Shown here: in pieces, positions 42,796 to 53,100 of the stretch
Position numbering within the stretch: position 1 is the first letter of the stretch
Layout: each line of letters starts with the position of its first letter
DNA from: Pseudomonadota bacterium
Lineage (GTDB): Bacteria > Pseudomonadota > Gammaproteobacteria > Burkholderiales > Rhodocyclaceae
DNA: 64,000 nucleotides
Direction: 5' to 3'
Assembly: GCA_018262195.1 (NCBI GenBank)
Contig: JAGTRS010000001.1
Span: forward strand, 213,219-277,218
Translations under genes and position numbers: made by a program
The notes under the pieces: model-generated
What the model was told of the DNA's origin: nothing
Databases searched by the model: none
The model's input: the letters and a program-made list of their open reading frames with translations, nothing else

Positions 42796-44480
42796 CCAAC
42801 ATCACTACCCGTAGCAGTTCGCCACGCGTCGTCTGGCAGCTCGAACAGCAAGGTCTGCACCCGCTGCTCGCCCGTCTTTACGCCGCCCGCGGCATCAAGG
42901 ACAAGTCGGAACTCGATTACGAACTGAAGTCGCTGATTCCACCCACCGCCCTGACCCACGCCACGGATGCCGCCCAGCTACTGGCCGATGCCATCGAAGC
43001 CGAAGCGAAGATGCTGATCATCGGCGACTACGACTGCGATGGTGCCACCGCCACGGCCGTCGGCATGCGCGCCCTGAAGTCGCTGGGTGCCGACGTCGAC
43101 TTCCTGCTCCCCGACCGCTTCAAGCTCGGCTATGGCCTGTCACCGGAAATCGTCGATGTCGCCGCCGAGCAGTCGCCCGACCTGATCATCACCGTCGACA
43201 ACGGCATCGCCAGCCTCGAAGGTGTTGCCCGCGCCCAGCAACACGGCATCGCGACATTGATCACCGATCATCACCTGCCGGCCGAAACCTTGCCGGCCGC
43301 TGACTGCATCGTCAACCCGAACCAGCCCGGCTGCGACTTCCCGTCAAAATGCATCGCCGGCGTTGGCGTGATGTTCTACGTCATGCTCGCCCTTCGCGCC
43401 GAACTGCGCGAACGCGGCTGGTTTGCCGACCGTCCCGAACCCAACTTCGCCAACCTGCTCGACCTCGTCGCGCTGGGCACCGTGGCCGACGTCGTCAAGC
43501 TTGACCGCAACAACCGCATCCTGGTCAGCCAGGGCCTCAAGCGCATGCGCGCCGGCCAAATGCAACCCGGCATCGCCGCCCTCTTCAAGGCCGCGGCCCG
43601 CGACCCAAAACACGCTACCGCCTTCGACCTCGGTTTCCTGCTCGGCCCTCGCCTCAACGCCGCCGGCCGGCTGGCCGACATGCGCCTCGGCGTCGAATGC
43701 CTGCTCACCGATGACCCCAGTCGCGCCCTGCAAATCGCCCAGGAACTCGACACGCTGAACCGCGAACGCCGCGAAATCGAAACCGGCATGCAGGAACAGG
43801 CGCTGATCCTGCTCGAGTCACTGGACGTGGCCAACGCCGCCCCCGGCATCGCCCTGTTCGATGCCGGCTGGCATGAAGGCGTCGTCGGCATTCTCGCCTC
43901 GCGCATCAAGGACAAGCTGCACCGCCCGGTCTTCGCCTTTGCCCCCGGCGAAGGCGGCATCGTCAAGGGTTCCGGTCGCTCGATTCCCGGGCTCCATCTG
44001 CGTGATGCGCTCGACCTGGTGGCCAAGCGCGCCCCCGGCCTGCTCGTCCGCTTCGGCGGTCACGCCATGGCGGCCGGTGCAACGCTCAAGGAAGAAGACT
44101 TCGAGCGTTTCAGCCAGCTCTTCGCTGAAGTCGCGGCTGAACTGCTCGACCCGGCCGACCTGACCCGCACGCTGGAAACCGACGGCAATCTCGAAGGTGG
44201 CTATATCTCGCTGGAAACGGCCCGCCTGCTGGAAAACGAAATCTGGGGCCAGGGCTTCCCGGCGCCACTGTTCATGGATGACTTCGAGGTCGAGCAACAG
44301 CGCGTACTCAAGGAAAAGCACCTCAAGTTACGCCTGCGCAAAGGCAACACCCGGATCGACGCCATCCAGTTCAACTTCAGCATCCAGCCGGGCAACCGGA
44401 CCCGTGTTGCTTACCGACTGGCGATCAACGAATACATGGGCGTCGAAAGCCCGCAGTTGATGGTCGAACATCTGGAATAG
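42792..44480 (+). CDS. recJ: single-stranded-DNA-specific exonuclease RecJ
   Basis: 562 residues from a GTG overlapping the previous stop. DHH phosphoesterase motifs: IIGDYDCDGATATAVG, LIITVDNGIAS, LITDHHLPAETLPAADCIVNPNQ, LVALGTVADVV; DHHA1 region with GSGRSIPGLHLRDAL and VRFGGHAMAAGATL. C-terminal OB fold. RecJ degrades 5'-ended ssDNA in recombination and mismatch repair. Intact and of normal length. Confidence 0.96.
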   Translation: MTNITTRSSSPRVVWQLEQQGLHPLLARLYAARGIKDKSELDYELKSLIPPTALTHATDAAQLLADAIEAEAKMLIIGDYDCDGATATAVGMRALKSLGADVDFLLPDRFKLGYGLSPEIVDVAAEQSPDLIITVDNGIASLEGVARAQQHGIATLITDHHLPAETLPAADCIVNPNQPGCDFPSKCIAGVGVMFYVMLALRAELRERGWFADRPEPNFANLLDLVALGTVADVVKLDRNNRILVSQGLKRMRAGQMQPGIAALFKAAARDPKHATAFDLGFLLGPRLNAAGRLADMRLGVECLLTDDPSRALQIAQELDTLNRERREIETGMQEQALILLESLDVANAAPGIALFDAGWHEGVVGILASRIKDKLHRPVFAFAPGEGGIVKGSGRSIPGLHLRDALDLVAKRAPGLLVRFGGHAMAAGATLKEEDFERFSQLFAEVAAELLDPADLTRTLETDGNLEGGYISLETARLLENEIWGQGFPAPLFMDDFEVEQQRVLKEKHLKLRLRKGNTRIDAIQFNFSIQPGNRTRVAYRLAINEYMGVESPQLMVEHLE

Positions 44481-44503
44481 AAAAGGGAGCTTGACGCCCC
44501 CTT
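44479..44503 (-). terminator. probable terminator of the chemoreceptor gene
   Basis: Stem AAGGGAGC/GCCCCCTT (one mismatch) with a 5-base loop between recJ and the convergent chemoreceptor gene. On the minus strand it is followed by TTTT, so it would end minus-strand transcripts. Confidence 0.5.
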
Positions 44504-44528
44504 GACCCGGACCGCTCCACAGCGGGTT

Positions 44529-47315
44529 CTAGAACTCTTCCCAGGCGTCGGAATCATCATCCGGCAAGGCACTCATCTTGGCGGGACTCTTTGGTGCCTG
44601 GCTTCGTGATACCGAAGCCGGGGCCGAAAGCTTGGCGCGCGGGCTTTCCAGCCGAGCAGCACGGCCCGCCCCTTGCTCGGCAACCCGACCAAGATTGAAG
44701 ACGGAAACACACTGCACCAGGCTATGCGCCTGATCTTCGAGCGACTCAGCGGCTGCCGCGGCCTGTTCTACCAGCGCGGCATTCTGCTGGGTCATTTCAT
44801 CCATTTGCGAAACGGCGATATTGACCTGCTCGATACCGGTGCTCTGCTCATGGCTGGCGGCTGCGATGTCATTCATGATCGTGGCGACACTGCGAATCGC
44901 CGATACCACCTCATCCATCGTGATACCCGCCTGTTCGACCAGTTTGGAACCGACATCGACGGTCGAGGCTGAATCCGAAATCAGACCCTTGATCTCCTTG
45001 GCCGCGGCGGCACTGCGCTGCGCCAGATTGCGAACCTCCGTCGCCACGACGGCAAAGCCACGCCCCTGCTCCCCGGCCCGCGCCGCTTCGACAGCTGCAT
45101 TCAGGGCAAGGATATTGGTCTGGAAGGCAATCCCGTCAATAACCCCGATGATGTCGGCGATCTTGTTCGACGACGAATTGATGCTGCCCATGGTCGCCAC
45201 CACCTTGGAGACCACTTCGCCCCCCTTGTTGGCCACCACCTGCGCATTGCTGGCCAGTTCGCTGGCCCGCTTGGCGTTATCGGCATTGAGCTTGACGGTG
45301 CTGGTCAGTTCTTCCATCGAAGAAGCCGTCTCCTCCAGGCTGGATGCCTGTTCTTCGGTCCGGCTCGAAAGGTCAGTATTGCCCGAAGAGATTTCCTGCG
45401 AGGCAGTATTGATCGCTTCGCTGGAATCCTGAATCTGCATGACGATGTCGCGCAACTGGTCGACCGTTGCATTGACACTATCCTTCAACAGGCCAAGCAT
45501 GCCACTGTAATCAGCAACGATTTTCTCGGTCAGGTCACCCCGCGACAATTTGCCAAGGACCGTTCCGACATCGTCCAGCGCACGACTGATGCCATTCAAC
45601 AACTGGTTAAGTCCGTTACCCAACTGCAGATAGAAACCCTGCATGTGGGCGGTATCGAAGCGCCCGGAGAAATCGCCATTCGCGGCCGCATCGATGATGC
45701 CAGCCATTTCCCGCTCCAGCAGCACTTGTGCTGTCTTGTCCTGCCATTCGACGGAAACGCCCAGGCGCTCCTTCTCGGCATTGACCACCGGCGTGGCGAG
45801 CAATGAAAAATAGCGGCCGCCGATCTCGATTTCAGCACGATGCTGCCCTTGCAGCGAAGCCAGCATGTTCCGCTGGTGCGCCGGATTGCGATGGAACTGA
45901 TCGAACGATGCACCGAGGACAGCATCGGCCCGGAACGCCGGCAAGGCCGTGCGGATATCACTCTCGGCCCGACGCAGCATTTCCAGCACGGCCTGATTGC
46001 AATAGATGATCTTGCCGTCGTTGTCAGCCAGCATCATGTTGGTCGAGCAGACATCGAGTGCCGTCTTGACGCGCAGATTGGCATTAGCCACCTGATGTTC
46101 GGCCTCGATGCGGGCGCCAAGATCCTTCTGCATGCTATCCAGGGAGCGCATCAGCGAGCCGATCTCGTCACCGCGCGTCGTGTCGACCTGATTGTCGTAC
46201 TTGCCGCCACCGATCGCCGAGAAGACCGTCATCACCTCGCCCACCGGCTGAGCAATCAAGCGGCGAGAAGCCAGCAATAGCAGCAGACTGACTACAATCA
46301 GCACGAGCGGCACGGTGAGCAAGACAAAATTACGGATGGACGCGGCATCACGGGTGATTTCATCGATATAGGTACCACCGGCCACCAGCCATTCCCACTC
46401 CGGGATACTGTTGAAAACAACCAGTTTTTCCCGCGCCGAAGTTTCACCCTTTTCTTTGTTGATCCAGGGATAGCGAATCTCGCCCTGTTGCTTTTCCAGC
46501 ATCTGGCGAATGAAGGCATTGCCGGCCGAATCGGTGGCATCGGCAATGCTCGTGCCCTCCTTCTCCTTGACCGGATGCACGATCAGCGTGCCGGCGGTGG
46601 CGCCTGGATGGGCATCCAGAATGTAGTAGTAGCCGGTTTCGCCAATTTTCAGGGCACGGACCTTATCCTTCAGCGTTTTCAATCCATCCGTAACATCAAC
46701 CCCGGCAAACAGCACCCCAATCACCTTGCCATCGTTACTCTTGATGGCCTTGTAGCGCGTTGCATAATCCCGCCCAAACAGCTTTGCGCGCCCGGAGAAC
46801 TCACCTCCAGCACTGACTTTGGCGTAGGCGGGGTGGCTCTTGCCAAGAAGCGTTCCCATGGCACGCTCGCCATTTTCCTTGGTCAGCGACGTTGCAACGC
46901 GAACGAAATCGTCACCCTGCTTTGCAAAAATCGTGGCCACTGCGCCACTCGTCTTGCGAAAGCGATCAAGATTAGCAAGATTGAGGTTGAGCACCACATT
47001 ACCGGCCTTCAGAGTCGGCGTCGCCTGGTCGCCAATTTGCACGACTCTTTCGGGCTGTAGCGAAAAATCCCCACCCAGATCTTCGGCCAGGGTATCCAGG
47101 ACAACCGCCACCGCCTGCTGGCGCTCTCTGGCGTAGTTATCGATCATCAGGATGACCGAAGCAACTTCCTGCTGCAGGTGCTGCTCGGCACTTTTCTCAG
47201 ACAGATTGCTGACGTAACGATCCAGGAACAAGGCAAACCCGCCAAGAATGATGGCGATTCCCAGTGAAACGATGATCACCAGTTTGGCGGTCAGGGAGCG
47301 ATTGGCAAAATTCAC
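44529..47315 (-). CDS. methyl-accepting chemotaxis protein, Cache sensor plus PAS, with CheR-docking tail
   Basis: 928 residues. A membrane helix (about 10-32) precedes a single/double Cache sensor (about 35-320, [47 protein letters not shown]). A second helix (about 330-352) leads to HAMP, a PAS-like segment (about 420-530, [23 protein letters not shown]) and a second HAMP-like region. The signalling domain has [33 protein letters not shown]. The last residues DAWEEF resemble the WxxF pentapeptide that tethers CheR/CheB. It starts 42 nt after cheW, separated by a terminator. Confidence 0.93.
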   Translation of the reverse strand: MNFANRSLTAKLVIIVSLGIAIILGGFALFLDRYVSNLSEKSAEQHLQQEVASVILMIDNYARERQQAVAVVLDTLAEDLGGDFSLQPERVVQIGDQATPTLKAGNVVLNLNLANLDRFRKTSGAVATIFAKQGDDFVRVATSLTKENGERAMGTLLGKSHPAYAKVSAGGEFSGRAKLFGRDYATRYKAIKSNDGKVIGVLFAGVDVTDGLKTLKDKVRALKIGETGYYYILDAHPGATAGTLIVHPVKEKEGTSIADATDSAGNAFIRQMLEKQQGEIRYPWINKEKGETSAREKLVVFNSIPEWEWLVAGGTYIDEITRDAASIRNFVLLTVPLVLIVVSLLLLLASRRLIAQPVGEVMTVFSAIGGGKYDNQVDTTRGDEIGSLMRSLDSMQKDLGARIEAEHQVANANLRVKTALDVCSTNMMLADNDGKIIYCNQAVLEMLRRAESDIRTALPAFRADAVLGASFDQFHRNPAHQRNMLASLQGQHRAEIEIGGRYFSLLATPVVNAEKERLGVSVEWQDKTAQVLLEREMAGIIDAAANGDFSGRFDTAHMQGFYLQLGNGLNQLLNGISRALDDVGTVLGKLSRGDLTEKIVADYSGMLGLLKDSVNATVDQLRDIVMQIQDSSEAINTASQEISSGNTDLSSRTEEQASSLEETASSMEELTSTVKLNADNAKRASELASNAQVVANKGGEVVSKVVATMGSINSSSNKIADIIGVIDGIAFQTNILALNAAVEAARAGEQGRGFAVVATEVRNLAQRSAAAAKEIKGLISDSASTVDVGSKLVEQAGITMDEVVSAIRSVATIMNDIAAASHEQSTGIEQVNIAVSQMDEMTQQNAALVEQAAAAAESLEDQAHSLVQCVSVFNLGRVAEQGAGRAARLESPRAKLSAPASVSRSQAPKSPAKMSALPDDDSDAWEEF

Positions 47316-47325
47316 GATTTCCTCC

Positions 47326-47352
47326 GAAAAAAACTGCCTCTTGTTGGGCAGT
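47326..47352 (-). terminator. rho-independent terminator after cheW
   Basis: On the minus strand ACTGCC - 8-base loop - GGCAGT is followed by a run of T residues, just after the cheW stop and before the chemoreceptor's ribosome site. It should reduce read-through from cheW into the receptor gene. Confidence 0.8.
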
Positions 47353-47356
47353 CTGG

Positions 47357-47824
47357 TCAGGCGTCCAGGTCAGGATTAGCCATCAGGGACAAAATGTCAG
47401 CAACAATGCAGGTACGCCCATCGATCTCCGCCAACCCCCTGATGTAGGAGGTGTCGAAACTTGCGGAGAAATCAGGGGAAGGACGAATCTCGGTATCGGC
47501 CAGCATGACCACATTCGACACACCGTCCACAACCACGCCAACGATGCGGGCACCGATGGCAAGAATGATGACTGTCGTTAGCGGGCCGTATTCGACGCTG
47601 CGGCAATGGAAACGGATGCGCAAATCGTAAATGGGAACGATGTCGCCGCGCAGATTGATGACCCCCTTGATGAATTCAGGGGCATTGGGAATGCAGGTAA
47701 CCGACTCGTAAGCCCGGATTTCCCGTACAAAAAGAATATTGATGGCATAACTCTCATCACCAAGTATGAATACCAGGAACTCATTAATACCATCAGCAAC
47801 CTTGTCGTGAGACTCGGCAGACAT
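47357..47824 (-). CDS. cheW: chemotaxis coupling protein CheW
   Basis: 155 residues. [55 protein letters not shown] is the CheW signature, followed by the second beta-barrel half ([12 protein letters not shown]). It couples receptors to CheA. The adjacent receptor at 44.5-47.3 kb is the natural partner; no cheA is nearby, so it feeds the main chemotaxis system elsewhere. Confidence 0.95.
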   Translation of the reverse strand: MSAESHDKVADGINEFLVFILGDESYAINILFVREIRAYESVTCIPNAPEFIKGVINLRGDIVPIYDLRIRFHCRSVEYGPLTTVIILAIGARIVGVVVDGVSNVVMLADTEIRPSPDFSASFDTSYIRGLAEIDGRTCIVADILSLMANPDLDA

Positions 47825-47864
47825 CGCAGCACCATGTTCATCAATGACAACAAATAAGTTATCA

Positions 47865-48152
47865 CTAATTCAAACCAACAACAACAAATTCGTCAAATTC
47901 AATATTTGTATTGACCATGAACTCAGACATCGAATCCTGTGATCTTTCCTTCTGGCCGATATAACGCCGCGACAGCGCAATAATCGGCGTGAAGATAGTC
48001 CGCTCTGGCAAAGACGCTCCGTCCGTGCCCCTTGGCTGGTTCGCTAAGCACTTCAAACGGGCGATCGTGCCGAATCCGTCATTCAGCCACGCCGACAATC
48101 GGCTCAACAACCAGAGGTAATGGCGGTGCAGGATAGGCTCTGAAGTTGGCAT
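47865..48152 (-). CDS. hypothetical protein, translationally coupled to the riboswitch gene
   Basis: 95 residues from the ATG that overlaps the preceding stop by one base (TGATG). It begins MPTSEPILHRHYLWLLSRLS and ends FDEFVVVGLN. There is no signal peptide or known motif. The start overlap and the lack of any other gene in this 290-bp stretch support coding. No match to a family I know, so it remains tentative. Confidence 0.5.
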   Translation of the reverse strand: MPTSEPILHRHYLWLLSRLSAWLNDGFGTIARLKCLANQPRGTDGASLPERTIFTPIIALSRRYIGQKERSQDSMSEFMVNTNIEFDEFVVVGLN

Positions 48153-48718
48153 CAGATTTGGAAACCCCGCCTGCTCTTGACCGGGGGCAGCGCAACCGCT
48201 GTTTCCGACTGCCCCTGCACTTGCGCCAGGACCATTCCCTGGGCCCTGATTTCCGCCATCACTTCGGTCTCGCTGGCCCCCGACTCGATCATTGCAGCGC
48301 GCACTGGTGCCATTCCGTCGCCATTGGCATCGAAGTGGATTGAGCAATCCGGACGCGATCCGCACATGACCGACTTGGCAAGCAAACGGACAAAATCCAT
48401 CTCGAAAGGAACGCTCATCAGCGGAATGCTGATGCGCTTACCGGCCAGTTGCTCCGGGCTTCCCCAGATGACACGAACCAGCTTGGGCAGACGCCGATCG
48501 ATCGTGCTGGCGACTTCGGCGGCACGAGCATCCAGAGCATCGGTCGGTGACCGGCTAAGGAGGCATTGCACACTCAGGTTGGCGGGGGCATACCAGCAAG
48601 CCCAACGGGGCGCATTCCCGGATGACGATGCAAAATCGGCAAAACTGGCAGACGAAATCGTCAGGAGAAGTAACAGAAACAGCCGGCGAACGGCAAGGAC
48701 AAGGACAAGGAGATGCAT
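48152..48718 (-). CDS. secreted hypothetical protein under c-di-GMP riboswitch
   Basis: 188 residues. A hydrophobic signal sequence (about 8-28, RRLFLLLLLTISSASFA) is followed by a mature domain with four Cys (WACWYAP, VQCLLS, VMCGSRPDCSIHFDANGDG), which could form disulfides. AGGGG lies 7 nt before the ATG, directly after the riboswitch. A DANGDG segment resembles a Ca-binding loop. I do not recognise the family; c-di-GMP control points to surface, biofilm or motility functions. Confidence 0.75.
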   Translation of the reverse strand: MHLLVLVLAVRRLFLLLLLTISSASFADFASSSGNAPRWACWYAPANLSVQCLLSRSPTDALDARAAEVASTIDRRLPKLVRVIWGSPEQLAGKRISIPLMSVPFEMDFVRLLAKSVMCGSRPDCSIHFDANGDGMAPVRAAMIESGASETEVMAEIRAQGMVLAQVQGQSETAVALPPVKSRRGFQI

Positions 48719-48729
48719 CTTCTACCCCT

Positions 48730-48813
48730 GGCAATCCCGCTATCTTGGAATCAGGCTACGCCCAACCCTTTAGACCGGTGACTTTGCGACCCCGCCTTTC
48801 GGTCGGGTGTGCC
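48730..48813 (-). ncRNA. cyclic di-GMP-I (GEMM) riboswitch
   Basis: On the minus strand: a GGCACACCC start, GAAAGGCGGGG, the nearly invariant CGCAAAG, CCGGTCTAA, then GTAGCC and ATAGCGGGATTGCC at the end. The tetraloop GAAA, CGCAAAG core and TAGCGGG...GCC closing strand match the GEMM-I consensus in order and spacing (84 nt). The ribosome site of the next gene starts about 2 nt after it, suggesting control of translation. Confidence 0.88.
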
Positions 48814-48892
48814 TTTTTTCAGATCAGACGGAGCCCGGAACGGCCCTCCATCCCCTTTCAATTTCCGATGAAATCAAATCATCACGAGACCG

Positions 48893-48920
48893 ATTTTATG
48901 ATTTTTATCATATATGTCAA
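48893..48920 (-). promoter_or_regulatory. sigma-70 promoter for the riboswitch transcript
   Basis: Minus-strand TTGACA (48915-48920) and TAAAAT (48893-48898) with 16 bp between. Expected start near 48886, about 70 nt ahead of the riboswitch. Confidence 0.7.
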
Positions 48921-49105
48921 CGTTTTTGAAGTGATTGTTTGACAATTCGCATTGCCAAAAAAAACTAAGTGCGCTGGCATAGACAGATTCTGAGCGCGCA
49001 ACACCTTGGAACAGGAAGGCGAATCGAGGCAGCTGCCCGCATGGCCCTCAAATTACAGGAGTCTGTCTGCCCCGCCATCGAGCCAGACCGAACGGACCAT
49101 CTGTC

Positions 49106-50116
49106 TTAGTAGCGCACTCCGGCGGGTGGCGTAAATGAACCCAGCACGTGCAGATACGCGGCACGGGCAAAGTCACTTGGATTCGGCGAATTTTGCTGAC
49201 TCATCGAACCTTTCATTTGCGCAACCGAGGTGTACTCACGTTCTTCCAGCCAGCGAGTCATACCGGCGAGCACCTCGCTCAGCGCCTGCGGGCCGCGTTT
49301 GAGCAGGGCACTGGCCATATGCACCACATCGGCACCGGCAAGCAGCATTTTCAGGGCATCTTCCGCTCCATGAACGCCGCCGGTCGCAGCCAGCGACAGC
49401 TTGGTGCTGCCGCGCAGGATGGCGATCCAGCGCATGGCGAGCAAGGTATCGGCCGAAGACGATAGCTGAACCCGGTCGACCACAGTGAGGGTTTCAAGAT
49501 CGATGTCGGGCTGGAAGAAGCGGTTGAACAACGAAACCCCCGCCACTCCGGCCGCCTCGACCTGATGCACAAAATGCGGCAGCGAAGAAAAGAACGGTGA
49601 CAGCTTCATGCTGACCGGTATGCTGACCACGGTCTTCAGTTCCTTCAGCAAGGCCACGTGGTGGTCCTCGATGGCCTCACTGGACACCTTGGGGTCGCTC
49701 GGCATGTACCAGGCGTTCAGCTCCAGGGCATCGGCACCGGCAGCCTGCATTTCCTTGCCGAGCTCGACCCAACCGCTCAGTGACGAGCCGTTCAGGCTGG
49801 CGACGACCGGTATGGCGAGGCGCGATTTGAGGCGCTGGATCTGTTCGAGATAGCTGTCGAGCCGGCTCTGGTAGTCGTGGCCGAAAGGCAGGTGTCCGGT
49901 CGCTTCACCGAAGCTATCCGGATGTACCAGAAAACGGTCGATCATCTGCTCGTCGTGGCGCACATCCTCTTCGAACAGGGAATGCATGACGATGGCTGCT
50001 GCACCGGCATCTTCAAGGTGCAGGATGGCATCGAGGTCGTGGCTGAGCGGCGTCGAGGACGGGACCAGCGGATTCTTCAGCGCCAGGCCGAGATAGGTCG
50101 TGGACAGATCAGGCAT
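49106..50116 (-). CDS. dihydroorotate-dehydrogenase-like flavoprotein
   Basis: 336 residues from MPDLSTTYLGLALKNPLVPSSTPLSHD; the long frame to 50689 is an out-of-frame shadow of nifJ. It is an FMN-type TIM barrel (VVASLNGSSLSGWVELGKEMQAAGADALELNAW; LAATGGVHGAEDALKMLLAGADVVHMASALL). This is the paralogue of PyrD commonly found directly after nifJ-type pyruvate oxidoreductases. It overlaps nifJ by 8 nt, so the two are co-translated. Actual substrate is not known. Confidence 0.88.
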   Translation of the reverse strand: MPDLSTTYLGLALKNPLVPSSTPLSHDLDAILHLEDAGAAAIVMHSLFEEDVRHDEQMIDRFLVHPDSFGEATGHLPFGHDYQSRLDSYLEQIQRLKSRLAIPVVASLNGSSLSGWVELGKEMQAAGADALELNAWYMPSDPKVSSEAIEDHHVALLKELKTVVSIPVSMKLSPFFSSLPHFVHQVEAAGVAGVSLFNRFFQPDIDLETLTVVDRVQLSSSADTLLAMRWIAILRGSTKLSLAATGGVHGAEDALKMLLAGADVVHMASALLKRGPQALSEVLAGMTRWLEEREYTSVAQMKGSMSQQNSPNPSDFARAAYLHVLGSFTPPAGVRY

Positions 50117-53100
50117 CAGGGGTCTCCTTCTTTTCGGCGGCCTCGCTGGCCTTTTCGTCGATGGCGGCTTCCGGCAACAGCATTTCCGAAAGTTCGACAT
50201 ATTCCTGATGGCGCAGGCGCGCATCCTTGCCGGCCTGGGCCATGAAATGGACCGAGGCATCCGGACGCAGGCGTTCAAGAACCGTGAACCGCGCTTCATT
50301 GCGGGCAAAGTCGCTGAACGGGATGCTCGGTGCGGCGCTATCGACGGACAGCGGGTTCTTGCCGAGATCGCGCTGGCGCGGGTCGTAGCGCAACAATGGC
50401 CAGTGGCCGGACTTGACCGCCAGATCCTGTTGCCGATGGTTGTTCGACATATCAACGCCATGGGCGATACAGGGGCTGTAGGCAATGATGATCGAAACGC
50501 CGGGATAGCTTTCAGCCTCAATGAAGGCCTTGAGCGTATGCACATCCTTGGCGCCATAGGCAACCTGCGCGACGTAGACGTTCTCGTAATCCATCGCGAT
50601 ACGGGCCAGGTCCTTCTTGCGATTCGGCTTGCCGCCGGCGGCGAACTTGGCCACCGCACCACGCGGTGTCGCCTTGGAATTCTGGCCACCAGTGTTGGAA
50701 TACACCTCCGTGTCGAGCACGAGAATATTCACATCCTCACCCGAGGACAGCACGTGGTCGAGGCCGCCAAAGCCGATGTCGTAGGCCCAGCCGTCACCAC
50801 CGATGATCCAGACGCTGCGCCGGATCAGGTATTCCGCCACGGCCGAGAGTCGGTCGGCAGCCGGCGTCCCCAAATGAGCCAGTCTGGCCTGCAATTCGGC
50901 TACCCGCTCGCGCTGCTCCTGGATGCCGGCTTCAGTGCGCTGGTCGGCAGTCAGCAAGGCCTGAACCTGCGCATCGCCGATTTCCAGCGCCATGGCGCGC
51001 AACTGCACGCGCGCCGCATCGGCCAGGTTGTCGGTCGCCAGTCGCATGCCGAGGCCGAACTCGGCGTTGTCCTCGAACAGTGAATTGCTCCACGCCGGGC
51101 CGCGGCCGTTGGCATCGGTGGTGTACGGCGTGGTCGGCAGGTTGCCGCCGTAGATCGACGAGCAGCCCGTGGCGTTGGCCACCAGCATGCGGTCGCCGAA
51201 CAGCTGCGTGGCCAGCCGGATATAGGGCGTCTCGCCGCAACCGACACAGGCCCCGGAGAACTCGAACATCGGTTGCAGCAGCATGGAACCGGGAATGGTG
51301 TTGCGCTTGGCGACGGTGCGGTCGTATTCAGGCAGCTTCAGGAAGAAATCCCAGTTTTCGGCTTCCGGCGCCCGCAGCGGCGCCTGCTCGGCCATGTTCA
51401 GCGCCTTGCGCGAGACATTGGACTTGTCGCGGATCGGGCAGACCTCGACGCACAACGTACAGCCGGTGCAATCCTCGGGTGCCACCTGGTAGCTCATCTT
51501 CCAGCCGGCCGGGTAATCCTTGCTGCGAATGGCCATGGTCTTGAACGTCGTCGGCGCTTCGGTCACCAGTTCGGGCGGGAAAGCCTTGGCGCGGATGGCC
51601 GAATGCGGGCAGACGAAAACGCACTTGCCGCACTGCGTGCACAGATCGGTTTCGAGGACCGGAATCTGCAGGGCCAGATTGCGCTTTTCGTACTTGGCGG
51701 TACCGGTCGGGAAAGTGCCGTCGACCGGGAACAGCGACACCGGCAGGCTGTCGCCCTTGCCGGCGATCATCGGCAGCGTCAGCTTGCGGACGAATTCGGA
51801 GGCCTCGCGCGAAACACGTTCAGGCACCACAATCTCCGGAGCCGCATATTCGGCCGGCACAGCCACTTCATGCAGGCAGACCAGGGTCTTGTCGATGGCC
51901 CGATAGTTCAGTTCGGCGATGCGCCGTCCCTTGCGGCCATAGGTCTTTTCCACGGCATGCTTGATCGCGGCAATCGCCTCGTCCTGCGGCAGGATGCCGG
52001 AGATGGCGAAGAAGCAGGTCTGCATCACCGTGTTGATACGGCGACCCATATCGGCTTCAAGCGCCACCTGATAGGCATCGATGACATGAAAATGGATGCG
52101 CTTGGCGACCATCTGGCGCTGCATTGCGGCCGGCAGGGTGGCCCAGACCTGGTCGGCCGGGACCGACGTGTTGAGAAGGAAGACCGCCCCCGGTGCTGCG
52201 TGGGCGAGCAAGTCGTGGGTTTCAAGGAACAGGGGCTGATGGCAGGCAATGAATTTAGCATCGCCTTCACCAGTCAGGTAGGTCGAGAGAATTGGCCGCG
52301 GCCCGAAGCGCAGATGCGATACCGTCATCGCCCCCGATTTCTTGGAGTCATAGACGAAGTAGCCCTGAGCATAGAGCTCGGTCTCGTCGCCGATGATCTT
52401 GATCGAATTCTTGTTGGCCGACACGGTACCGTCCGACCCCAGGCCGTAAAACACGGCACCGAAGGTTTCGCGTACCGCATCGGTACGGAAAGCCGGGTCG
52501 TAGGGCAGCGAGATATGCGTCACATCGTCGTTGATGCCGACCGTGAAGCGGCGTTTCGGCAAGGCGGCTGACAATGTCTCAAAGACTGCCACAACCATCG
52601 CCGGGTTGAACTCCTTGGAGGCCAGCCCGTAACGCCCGGCGACCACCTTGGGCAACAGGGCAAAGCGCGGCGAATCGCTGGTCGCGTTTTCAGCCAGGGA
52701 AACCAGCACATCCTTGAACAGCGGCTCGCCATCGGAGCCCGGCTCCTTGCAACGGTCGAGCACGGCAATCGCCTTGATCGTCGTCGGCAAAGCGGCAAGC
52801 AGCGCCTCAGGCGCCCATGGCCGGTAGAGGCGGACCTTGAGCAGGCCCACCTTTTCGCCGTGGCGGTTCATGTGCTCGACGGTTTCCTGCGCGGTTTCCG
52901 CCCCGGAGCCCATCAGGATGATGACGCGCTCGGCATCCGGCGCACCAACGTAATCAAACAGCTTGTATGGTCGGCCAGTCGCAGCGCCAAACTGATCCAT
53001 GGCCTGCTGGACGATACCCGGAAAGGCATCAAACCACGGGTTCTGCGCCTCGCGGGCCTGGAAGAAGACATCCGGATTCTGCGAACTGCCGCGCAGCGTC

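Noticed and set aside
49106..50689. 527-residue single frame that includes the DHOD-like protein
   Set aside because: The first 190 residues are Arg/Pro-rich translation of nifJ in another frame. The true start is the ATG at 50116, which overlaps nifJ by 8 nt.
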